Source of the DNA: an uncultured Flavobacteriales bacterium
GTDB taxonomy: Bacteria; Bacteroidota; Bacteroidia; Flavobacteriales_D; Sanyastnellaceae
Length of the DNA stretch: 5,748 nucleotides
NCBI GenBank assembly: GCA_937967465.1
Contig: CALBSW010000026.1
Location: 1-5,748 of the forward strand
Reading direction: 5' to 3'
The notes beneath the pieces were generated by a model. It was not told where the DNA came from, made no database searches, and saw only the letters and a program-made list of their open reading frames with translations. Made by a program: the position numbers and the translations under genes. Shown here in pieces: positions 1-5,234 of this stretch. Position 1 is the stretch's first letter. Each line of letters begins with the position of its first letter.

Positions 1-995
1 GCTTTGAAGAACACAGCTTCACCCTAGAGGCCATCGGTGTGACAGATCCGAACGCGACGTTCCAATGGGACTACGCACCGGGATCAGCGGCCGTGGATGC
101 GGGCAGTGTCCTCCAAGGGCTGACTTTTCCGCAGCCCGGCACTTACACCGTAGAGGTGACAGTCACGGCCGAGGGTTGTGAGCGGGATTTCGAGTCGGAA
201 GTGGAGGTGCTGGTGGACCCCAGCGTCGGTTTTGACGGTGGGCCGGTATCGGGGTGTCCCCCGCTGCCAGTGAGCTTCGAGAACTTCTCGGTGACCGAAA
301 CTGCTGCGGGATACACTTGGCAATTCGGAGATGGTTCCACGTCATCGTCACCGAGTCCGAGCCATGTCTACGAGGTCCCGGGCACGTACACCGTGACCCT
401 CGAAATGACCACGACGGGATACTGCAACCAAGACCTCGCGGAGACCAAGACGGCGTTTGTGGAAGTCCACCCAGTGCCTTCTGCAGGATTTGACGTGGAA
501 CCCAATCTCGTGGACATCCTGGAGCCCCAGGTGCAGGTGACAGACTTGAGCGTGGGCGCGGTTCAGCACTTCTACAATTTCGGCGATGGCGGGTCGAGCG
601 ACGCGTCGGACCCGACCTATGTCTTTACCGGCGCTGGTGTATTCAATGTGACCCAGACCGTCCTCAACGAATACGGTTGCACGGCGGTGGCCCAGGGAGA
701 GGTGGGCGTCAATGGCACCTTGTTTTACGCACCCAACAGTTTCACCCCCAACAACGACGGACTCAACGATGTATGGAAGCCGGTTGTGACAGGGACGTCG
801 GCCTATTCGTGCAAGGTGTTCAACCGCTGGGGTGAGGTGTTCTTTGAGACCGACGATCCAGAGGCGGTCTGGTTGGGCAATGTGCGCGATGGCGAACATT
901 ACGCCCCCAACGGCCTCTATCTGTATCAGGTTTTCCTGGAGGACCAACTCCGGATTCCGTTCGAGTACACGGGACAGATTCAGCTGTTCCGTTGA
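1..995 (+). CDS. PKD-repeat cell-surface/secreted protein with T9SS type B C-terminal sorting domain (5' end missing)
   Basis: The reading frame is open from position 3 to the TGA at 993-995, so the gene starts upstream of the window; the GTG at 39 is not a convincing start. The visible part holds three PKD-like beta-sandwich repeats. Repeat 1 (to about 215) and repeat 2 (about 225-470) each contain PGTYTV (135-152 and 378-395). Repeat 2 has the signature WQFGDG (318-335) and repeat 3 (about 480-712) has YNFGDG (573-590). From about 723 comes a gliding-motility-associated C-terminal domain (CHU_C, type B CTD): FTPNNDGLND (741-770), FNRWGEVFF (819-845), NGLYLYQV (909-932) and a terminal TGQIQLFR. 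In Bacteroidota such domains direct export through the T9SS and attachment to or release from the cell surface. Cysteines recur near repeat boundaries (GC, YC, GC), which may form disulphides after export. Any catalytic or adhesive domain lies upstream, so the substrate is unknown. Family assignment is strong; the adhesin role is inference. Confidence 0.9.
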   Translation, partial: FEEHSFTLEAIGVTDPNATFQWDYAPGSAAVDAGSVLQGLTFPQPGTYTVEVTVTAEGCERDFESEVEVLVDPSVGFDGGPVSGCPPLPVSFENFSVTETAAGYTWQFGDGSTSSSPSPSHVYEVPGTYTVTLEMTTTGYCNQDLAETKTAFVEVHPVPSAGFDVEPNLVDILEPQVQVTDLSVGAVQHFYNFGDGGSSDASDPTYVFTGAGVFNVTQTVLNEYGCTAVAQGEVGVNGTLFYAPNSFTPNNDGLNDVWKPVVTGTSAYSCKVFNRWGEVFFETDDPEAVWLGNVRDGEHYAPNGLYLYQVFLEDQLRIPFEYTGQIQLFR

Positions 996-1020
996 TTCGG
1001 CTCAGGTTGTCTTACCTTCT
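992..1020 (+). promoter_or_regulatory. Weak candidate Bacteroidota-type promoter for the PUR-domain gene
   Basis: TTG at 992-994, overlapping the stop codon of the upstream gene, is followed after 18 nt by TACCTTCT (1013-1020). The known Bacteroidota promoter pattern is TTG, 17-23 nt, then TAnnTTTG. The -7 element here matches at TA and TT but not at the last two bases. Its position about 20 bp before the start codon at 1041 is plausible for a short leader. With short degenerate motifs a chance match is quite possible. Confidence 0.3.
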
Positions 1021-1040
1021 CCCCAACGAACACAGGAGAC

Positions 1041-1409
1041 ATGTACGGCGATCGCAAGCAGCAGGATTGGGGACGGGGTGACCGTCGCGAGGAGGATGTG
1101 CACACGATTTCGGTGAAGGCCGGAAAGCGCACCTACTTTTTTGACATCCGCGCCACCCGGGCCAAAGACCTTTATTTGACCATCACCGAAAGCAAACGCC
1201 AGAACCACGCCAACGGTGAGGTGACGTACAGCAAGCACAAGCTGTTTCTGTACAAGGAAGATTTCGAGAAGTTCGCAGATGGCCTGAAGGACAGCTTGGA
1301 GAAAATCTCCGAGCTTCAAGGAACAGGAGACTATCAAAGCGGGGAGCACCACGGTCCCAAAAAGGACGAGGGAGGATCTTCCGACGAGGTTCGCTTCGAG
1401 GATTTGTAA
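1041..1409 (+). CDS. PUR-domain (DUF3276) nucleic-acid-binding protein
   Basis: This 122-residue protein matches the small Bacteroidota DUF3276/PUR family, related to eukaryotic Pur-alpha and Borrelia BpuR, which bind single-stranded DNA and RNA. A charged, disordered N-terminus (residues 1-20, with the RG-rich stretch GRGDRR) precedes one PUR repeat at about 22-92. That repeat has beta strands around HTISVKAGKRTYFFDIRAT and DLYLTITESKR, then strand KHKLFLY and the amphipathic helix EDFEKFADGLKDSLEKI. A single repeat would be expected to dimerise to build a full PUR fold. The tail (93-122) is acidic and polar, and probably disordered. The ATG at 1041 is the natural start; AGGAG lies at 1034-1038, only 2 nt before it, which is too close for a classic ribosome-binding site, and this phylum rarely relies on one. 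The gene stands alone between two gaps of 45 and 91 bp. The family is recognised confidently; its nucleic-acid target is unknown. Confidence 0.85.
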   Translation: MYGDRKQQDWGRGDRREEDVHTISVKAGKRTYFFDIRATRAKDLYLTITESKRQNHANGEVTYSKHKLFLYKEDFEKFADGLKDSLEKISELQGTGDYQSGEHHGPKKDEGGSSDEVRFEDL

Positions 1410-1420
1410 GCTTTTGATTG

Positions 1421-1444
1421 CGCATGGAACAGGGGTTCCGTGTG
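1421..1444 (+). terminator. Intergenic hairpin after the PUR-domain gene, possible terminator
   Basis: Starting 11 nt after the stop codon at 1407-1409, bases 1421-1430 (CGCATGGAAC) can pair with 1435-1444 (GTTCCGTGTG) around the loop AGGG. This gives 10 pairs, 8 Watson-Crick and 2 G-T wobbles. The place fits a transcription terminator between the PUR gene and the following operon. There is no T-run after the stem (GATAATTCAC follows), so it is not a canonical intrinsic terminator. It could instead stabilise the 3' end of the mRNA or act at the DNA level, since its right arm overlaps a DnaA box. Confidence 0.4.
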
Positions 1445-1449
1445 GATAA
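1441..1449 (-). promoter_or_regulatory. Perfect consensus DnaA box (TTATCCACA on the minus strand)
   Basis: Plus-strand TGTGGATAA at 1441-1449 is the exact reverse complement of the strong DnaA-binding consensus TTATCCACA. It sits in the only sizeable intergenic gap, 52 bp before the metallo-hydrolase-parA-parB operon, and shares four bases with the right arm of the hairpin at 1421-1444. I found no second exact box in the window; the nearest is a one-mismatch TGATCCACA inside lepB (5272-5280), which is expected by chance. A single box does not make a replication origin, but it could be a DnaA-responsive operator or an outlying oriC box. The sequence match is certain; the function is inference. 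Confidence 0.45.
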
Positions 1450-1479
1450 TTCACCCGGCTTCCCACAGGAGTGTCCTGC

Positions 1480-1487
1480 TACACTTG
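1480..1487 (+). promoter_or_regulatory. Weak -7-like promoter element before the par operon
   Basis: TACACTTG at 1480-1487 differs from the Bacteroidota -7 consensus TAnnTTTG at one fixed position. No TTG lies at the expected distance upstream (TTC at 1460-1462 is the nearest). If used, transcription would begin only a few bases before the ATG at 1501, giving a very short leader. The gap and the hairpin before it make a promoter here likely in principle, but this exact element is tentative. Confidence 0.25.
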
Positions 1488-1500
1488 AGCTTCACCCATC

Positions 1501-2199
1501 ATGAAGCTCCACTACTACGGACACAGCTGTTTTGCCCTCGATACAGGAGGGCTGTTTGTGTTGGTGGACCCTTTCATTCAGCCGAATGAGGCCGCTTCCT
1601 CTGTGGACGTCTCGAGTTTGCGTCCCTCCCACATTCTGTTGACCCATGGCCACGAGGACCATGTCGCCGATGCGGAGGTCATCGCCAACCAATCGGGCGC
1701 TGAATTGATTGCGCCATACGAAGTGGCCGTCTGGTTCAGTTCCAAAGGAGTGAAACACGTTCGTCCCATCAACCCCGGCGCCACCTTTTCCTTGACAGAA
1801 GGTGGTGACACCCTCAACGTGCGGTGTGTTGGAGCGTCCCACAGCTCCACCCTGCCTGATGGAAGCCCGGGAGGTGTGGCGACCGGATATCTGCTGGAAT
1901 GTTGCGGAACCCGCGTCTACCATGCCGGTGATACTGCACTCACTCCGGAGTTCGACCTGATTGGTCGGCTCTGGTCCCCGGATGTGGCCATCCTGCCCAT
2001 CGGCGGAACCTTCACCATGGGCTATGCCGATGTGCCGGCCGCCATGGACATGCTCGATTGCCGACACGTGGTCGGCATGCATTACGACACTTTCCCTCCC
2101 ATCGCCATTGACACCGCGGAAGCCACTCGGACCGTGGAGGCGGCAGGAGGTCAACTTCATCTTCCCGGCATCTCCGAGGTGCTGGACATCCCGTTCTGA
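1501..2199 (+). CDS. UPF0173 family metal-dependent hydrolase (metallo-beta-lactamase fold)
   Basis: This 232-residue protein is the usual length for UPF0173 (YtkL/UlaG-like) enzymes and begins with the family's typical MKLHYYGHSCF. The metallo-beta-lactamase metal ligands are all visible: H8 (GHSCF), the core THGHEDH at 48-54 (H49, H51, D53, H54), H114 (GASHS), HAGDT at 141-145 and H194 (GMHYDTFPP). It should be a soluble cytoplasmic enzyme binding two divalent metals and cleaving an ester, lactone or phosphoester bond. The natural substrate of this family is unknown, and relatives are often annotated only as hydrolases. The ATG at 1501 fits the family N-terminus exactly; no Shine-Dalgarno sequence is visible, which is normal for the phylum. 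It is the first gene of the apparent operon, and its stop codon is only 2 nt from the parA start. Fold and active site are secure; the substrate and any link to segregation are not. Confidence 0.92.
   Translation: MKLHYYGHSCFALDTGGLFVLVDPFIQPNEAASSVDVSSLRPSHILLTHGHEDHVADAEVIANQSGAELIAPYEVAVWFSSKGVKHVRPINPGATFSLTEGGDTLNVRCVGASHSSTLPDGSPGGVATGYLLECCGTRVYHAGDTALTPEFDLIGRLWSPDVAILPIGGTFTMGYADVPAAMDMLDCRHVVGMHYDTFPPIAIDTAEATRTVEAAGGQLHLPGISEVLDIPF
2059..2077. repeat. 19-bp interrupted palindrome inside the metallo-hydrolase gene
   Basis: TGCCGAC (2059-2065) and GTCGGCA (2071-2077) are perfect 7-bp inverted arms around ACGTG, so that CACGTG occupies 2065-2070. CACGTG is also the core of the parS partition site, but the flanks do not match parS (TGTTnCACGTGAAACA). 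The stretch encodes the conserved C-R-H-V-V-G-M-H region just before metal ligand H194, so protein constraint alone may explain it. Confidence 0.25.
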
Positions 2200-2201
2200 A
2201 C

Positions 2202-3047
2202 ATGGGCAAGATCATCGCCATCGCAAACCAAAAAGGCGGCGTCGGCAAGACGACCACCGCCATCAACCTCGGCGCCAGCTTGGGTGCGCTCGAGTACCGC
2301 ACCCTCCTGGTGGATGCCGACCCTCAGGCCAACAGCAGCTCCGGTGTGGGCGTCGACCCCAAGTCGGTGGAGAGCGGCACCTATGAGTGCCTCATCTCCC
2401 AGGCCGACGCCAAGGCGGCCATTTTGGAGACCGGCAACCCCAACCTGTGGTTGCTGCCGTCCCACATCGACTTGGTGGGTGCGGAAATTGAACTGATTGG
2501 CGAAGCCGAGCGCGAGCAACGCATGCGGGCGGCATTGGAGCCGTTGCGCGATGAATTTGACTTCATCCTCATCGATTGTTCCCCGTCTCTCGGACTCATT
2601 ACCCTCAATGCGCTCGCGGCAGCCGACAGTGTCGTGATTCCTGTGCAGTGCGAGTATTTCGCCTTGGAGGGCCTCGGCAAGTTGCTGAACACCATCAAGA
2701 TTGTACAGGGTGGACTCAACCCGAATCTGGGCATCGAGGGCATCCTGTTGACGATGTACGACACCCGCCTTCGCCTGTCGAATCAGGTGGTCGAAGAGGT
2801 GCGCATGCACTTCCGTGAGTTGGTCTTCGACACCTTGATTCACCGGAATACCCGACTGGGTGAAGCGCCGAGCCACGGCGAGACGATTGTGATGCACGAC
2901 GCCTCTTGCAAGGGGGCCATCAACTATCTCAATCTGGCCCGCGAGATCCTGCAGAAGAACGACCTGACGAAAGTGCCCAACGCAGAAAAGTTCCTCGATG
3001 AGGACGGTGCCTTGCCTTCTGCCGGTGTGAAGCCCGAGCTGAACTGA
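2202..3047 (+). CDS. parA: Chromosome-partitioning ATPase ParA (Soj)
   Basis: ParA is a deviant-Walker ATPase that binds DNA non-specifically as an ATP dimer. It drives movement or separation of ParB-bound origin regions, being released when ParB stimulates ATP hydrolysis. The 281-residue protein shows the Walker A motif KGGVGKTT at 11-18 (signature K11, nucleotide-binding K16), Walker A' VDADPQAN at 37-44 (D40), Walker B FILIDCSPSLG at 121-131 (D125), and the family blocks QCEYFALEGL (149-158) and RNTRLGEAPSHGETI (215-229). It lacks the N-terminal helix-turn-helix extension of type Ia plasmid ParA proteins, so it is the short Soj-like, chromosomal type. The tail beyond about 255 is polar and variable. 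The start at 2202 lies 2 nt after the metallo-hydrolase stop, and parB follows after 10 nt, so translation is probably coupled. No Shine-Dalgarno sequence is seen. Only its chromosomal rather than plasmid origin is inferred, from the housekeeping neighbours. Confidence 0.97.
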   Translation: MGKIIAIANQKGGVGKTTTAINLGASLGALEYRTLLVDADPQANSSSGVGVDPKSVESGTYECLISQADAKAAILETGNPNLWLLPSHIDLVGAEIELIGEAEREQRMRAALEPLRDEFDFILIDCSPSLGLITLNALAAADSVVIPVQCEYFALEGLGKLLNTIKIVQGGLNPNLGIEGILLTMYDTRLRLSNQVVEEVRMHFRELVFDTLIHRNTRLGEAPSHGETIVMHDASCKGAINYLNLAREILQKNDLTKVPNAEKFLDEDGALPSAGVKPELN

Positions 3048-3057
3048 CCTGAAGGCC

Positions 3058-4005
3058 ATGGCCAAAAAGGGAAACAAGAAGCCCGCCCTCGGCAAAGGCT
3101 TGAGTGCCTTGCTGGAGGCCCAGCAACACAGTCAGGCTGGCGGTTCAGGAGAGGATGCAGCACCGCGCGCATCGAAGCGCAAGGCATCAAAGGATGCGCC
3201 AGCAGTGGACATGGCCGGTCGGGTGGCGTTGTTGCCCATCAGTGCCATTGAGGCCAATCCCGATCAGCCGCGCCGCACCTTCGAGCCTTTTGCCTTGAAT
3301 GAGCTGGCGGACAGCATTCGCACCCTCGGGATCATTCAGCCGCTGACCGTCCGACGCGTCAGTGCAGCCAAGTACCAACTCATCTCTGGCGAGCGCCGTT
3401 TCCGTGCCAGTCAGCTGGCAGGCCTCGACAAGGTCCCCGCCTATGTCCGGGAGGCCAACGATCAAGAGATGCTCGAGATGGCGTTGGTCGAGAACATCCA
3501 GCGCGAAGACTTGGACGCCATCGAGGTCGCCATCAGCTTTCGTCGGCTCATGGAGGAATGCGCCCTCACCCAGGAGGAGCTGGCCGCCCGTGTCGGCAAG
3601 CAGCGTTCCACGGTGTCCAACTACATCCGCCTGCTCGGCTTGCCGGCAGAAGTGCAGCAGTCTGTGGCCGCGGGCCATCTGAGCTTCGGCCATGCCCGGG
3701 TGTTGGCTGGGCTGCAAGAGTTGAAGAACCAAAAGGCGTTGTACCGGCGCATTCTGGAGAAGGGCCTCAACGTTCGCCAAACCGAAAGGGAGGCCAGCGA
3801 CATCGTGGGCCGGAAGCCCAGCAAGAAGTCGACTGCCAACGCGCTGAGTCTGCAGATGCAGACCATGCGGGCCCACTTGAGAAGCCGATTTGAGGGCCGC
3901 ACCCTGGACGTCAAAACCAAGGGGGATGGCGCAGGCCGCATTGAACTCTACTTCCAGGATGCAGACGATCTGCAGCAGCTCCTGGATGATCTCGGTGCCC
4001 GCTGA
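3058..4005 (+). CDS. parB: Chromosome-partitioning protein ParB (Spo0J), CTP-dependent DNA clamp
   Basis: ParB binds parS sites near the origin, closes into a sliding clamp using CTP, spreads along DNA and stimulates ParA. The 315-residue protein is complete. Residues 11-19 (LGKGLSALL) form the conserved N-terminal peptide that activates ParA, followed by a flexible charged linker (20-55). The ParB/CTPase domain (about 57-165) carries GERRFRA at 111-117 and ENIQRED at 145-151, the two nucleotide-contact motifs. A helix-turn-helix for parS recognition spans about 170-192 (TQEELAARVGKQRSTVSNYI), followed by helices to about 250. A basic linker (252-259) leads to the C-terminal dimerisation domain (about 280-313, including ELYFQDADDLQQLLDDL). 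AAGG at 3052-3055 is only 2 nt from the ATG, too close to matter. The stop overlaps the next start by one base (TGATG at 4003-4007). A parS site is not evident in the window. Confidence 0.97.
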   Translation: MAKKGNKKPALGKGLSALLEAQQHSQAGGSGEDAAPRASKRKASKDAPAVDMAGRVALLPISAIEANPDQPRRTFEPFALNELADSIRTLGIIQPLTVRRVSAAKYQLISGERRFRASQLAGLDKVPAYVREANDQEMLEMALVENIQREDLDAIEVAISFRRLMEECALTQEELAARVGKQRSTVSNYIRLLGLPAEVQQSVAAGHLSFGHARVLAGLQELKNQKALYRRILEKGLNVRQTEREASDIVGRKPSKKSTANALSLQMQTMRAHLRSRFEGRTLDVKTKGDGAGRIELYFQDADDLQQLLDDLGAR

Positions 4006-4526
4006 TGCTCGCCCGTTGGGCTTGTCTTCTGGTGGTCGTGATGACGTGGGGACCGCTCCTCGGTCAAGTGACGGATGCCGAGCGCATTTCTCGGACCACA
4101 TGGCACAGCGCCGTGCTCCCCGGATGGGGGCAAGTCAACAATGGCAAGTGGTGGAAGGTGCCCCTCGTTTACGGGGCTTTGGGGGTGAGCGGCTATTTCA
4201 TTCAAACGGAGGGGGCCATTTACAAGGAATACCGAGACGGCTACCTGGCCATGACGGATGACGACCCCTTGACGGTGTATGTCACCGAGTTTGACGCCCA
4301 AGGCGTGCTCGAGCGCCGGGACTTTCACCGGTCCAACCTCGAGCAAAGCGTGCTCACCTTTGTGTTGTTGTGGGGCGCCCAAGTTGTGGACGCCCATGTC
4401 GACGCCCACCTGTTGGGGTTCGATGTGTCTGAAGATTTGTCCTGGTCTCCGCAGACCGGCCCTGTGTTTGGCGTGAAGCTCTCGCGCTCCCTGTCCTCCT
4501 CACCTCCTCTTCCGGCCAAGCGATGA
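4005..4526 (+). CDS. DUF5683 domain protein, exported/membrane-associated, function unknown
   Basis: This 173-residue protein matches the Bacteroidota DUF5683 family by its SAVLPGWGQVNNGKWWKVPL block (35-54) and its AQVVDAHVDAHLLGFDVSEDL block (125-145). The N-terminus (1-20) is a typical signal peptide or anchor: R4, a hydrophobic run, then LLGQ at about 18-21, a common cleavage context in this phylum. Two further hydrophobic stretches, about 53-66 and 115-129, could be membrane segments, so an inner- or outer-membrane location is likely. The region 67-112 between them is polar and charged and could face one side of the membrane. The C-terminus is Ser/Pro-rich low complexity (161-173). The start overlaps the parB stop by one base and the stop overlaps the dapB start by four (ATGA at 4523-4526), so it is translationally linked to both. 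No enzymatic motif is visible. The family is recognised; its biochemical role is not known to me. Confidence 0.82.
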   Translation: MLARWACLLVVVMTWGPLLGQVTDAERISRTTWHSAVLPGWGQVNNGKWWKVPLVYGALGVSGYFIQTEGAIYKEYRDGYLAMTDDDPLTVYVTEFDAQGVLERRDFHRSNLEQSVLTFVLLWGAQVVDAHVDAHLLGFDVSEDLSWSPQTGPVFGVKLSRSLSSSPPLPAKR

Positions 4527-5209
4527 CAACACCGCTGCGCATTCTCATCCTGGGCCGCGGCCGCATGGGACAATCCGTTCAGTCTGCGGCGTTGTCACGC
4601 GGCCACGAGGTGGTCGGGCCATGGGGCCGAGAAGACATGTCGGCCTCGGATTGGCCTGAGGTGGATGTGGCCATCGATTTCACAGCGCCGGATGCGGCCT
4701 TGGGCGTGTTTCAAGCGTGTCGTGAGCGGGGCATTCCGCTGGTGAGTGGAACGACCGGATGGCTCGATCATCGCGAAGAGGTGGAATTGGCCGTGGCCCG
4801 GGCGGGGCATGCCATGTTGTGGGCGCCGAATTTTTCGGTCGGCATCCACTTGTTCCGACGCGCCTTGGCCCAAGTCCAGCAAGCCCTGTCTGACCAAGAC
4901 TTCGCAGTCCACGTTGGAGAGGTGCACCATACTGGCAAAATCGATGCGCCGAGTGGAACCGCGTTGGCATTGGCCTCCGATCTGGAGGCTGGCGGTGACC
5001 AGGATGTGCCCGTGGAGGCGCAGCGCTTGCCTGGTGTCCCCGGCACCCACGAGGTGGTCTGGCAGAACGGGGTGGATCGCATTGCCCTGACCCATGCCGC
5101 CAAGAATCGGTCAGGCTTTGCCAACGGGGCGGTTCGCTGCGCTGAATGGCTCGTTGTTCAGTCTCCCCCTTTTGACAAGATTCACAGCATGAACGACGTT
5201 TGGGGCTGA
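4523..5209 (+). CDS. dapB: 4-hydroxy-tetrahydrodipicolinate reductase (DapB)
   Basis: DapB reduces the 4-hydroxy-tetrahydrodipicolinate made by DapA to tetrahydrodipicolinate using NAD(P)H. This is a cytoplasmic step to meso-diaminopimelate for peptidoglycan and to lysine. The 228-residue protein is shorter than the 273-residue E. coli enzyme, as is common for Bacteroidota. The Rossmann nucleotide loop is ILGRGRMG (9-16). IDFTAPDA (51-58), SGTTGW (75-80) and APNFSVG (101-107) are family blocks. The catalytic and substrate-binding motif EVHHTGKIDAPSGT at 133-146 supplies H135, H136 and K139, the counterparts of E. coli H159, H160 and K163. GTHEV (174-178) and the C-terminal RSGFANGAVRCAEWL (196-210) complete the fold. 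No key residue is missing. The ATG at 4523 overlaps the previous stop (ATGA), which supports this start and suggests coupled translation. Cofactor preference cannot be read with confidence. Confidence 0.96.
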   Translation: MTTPLRILILGRGRMGQSVQSAALSRGHEVVGPWGREDMSASDWPEVDVAIDFTAPDAALGVFQACRERGIPLVSGTTGWLDHREEVELAVARAGHAMLWAPNFSVGIHLFRRALAQVQQALSDQDFAVHVGEVHHTGKIDAPSGTALALASDLEAGGDQDVPVEAQRLPGVPGTHEVVWQNGVDRIALTHAAKNRSGFANGAVRCAEWLVVQSPPFDKIHSMNDVWG

Positions 5210-5234
5210 TATTGCCAATCCTGTTCCACGGCCC

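Noticed and set aside
348..947. Minus-strand open frame opposite the PKD/T9SS gene (about 200 codons)
   Set aside because: The plus-strand frame carries clear PKD and sorting-domain motifs; the antisense product is His/Val/Arg-rich composition only.
1741..1775. Possible parS half-site (GAAACACGTT) in the metallo-hydrolase gene
   Set aside because: It lacks the central CACGTG and the second half of the 16-bp palindrome, so it is not a credible ParB site.
1492..2160. Minus-strand open frame opposite the metallo-hydrolase (about 220 codons)
   Set aside because: It is antisense to a gene with every metal ligand present, and its translation resembles no known protein.
2157..3095. Long minus-strand open frame opposite parA (about 310 codons)
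   Set aside because: It mirrors a full-length, motif-complete ParA gene, and its own translation shows no recognisable domain. GC-rich codon use commonly keeps the antisense frame open.
3187..4101. Long minus-strand open frame opposite parB (about 300 codons)
   Set aside because: Same explanation: it lies antisense to an intact ParB and has no domain signature or sensible spacing to neighbours.
4483..4515. Pyrimidine-rich tract just before the dapB start
   Set aside because: It is explained by the Ser/Pro-rich tail codons of the DUF5683 gene; no regulatory motif or pairing partner is visible.
5210..5234. dapB-lepB gap as a promoter or terminator
   Set aside because: Only 25 nt long, with no hairpin, T-run or TAnnTTTG element; read as an ordinary intra-operon spacer.
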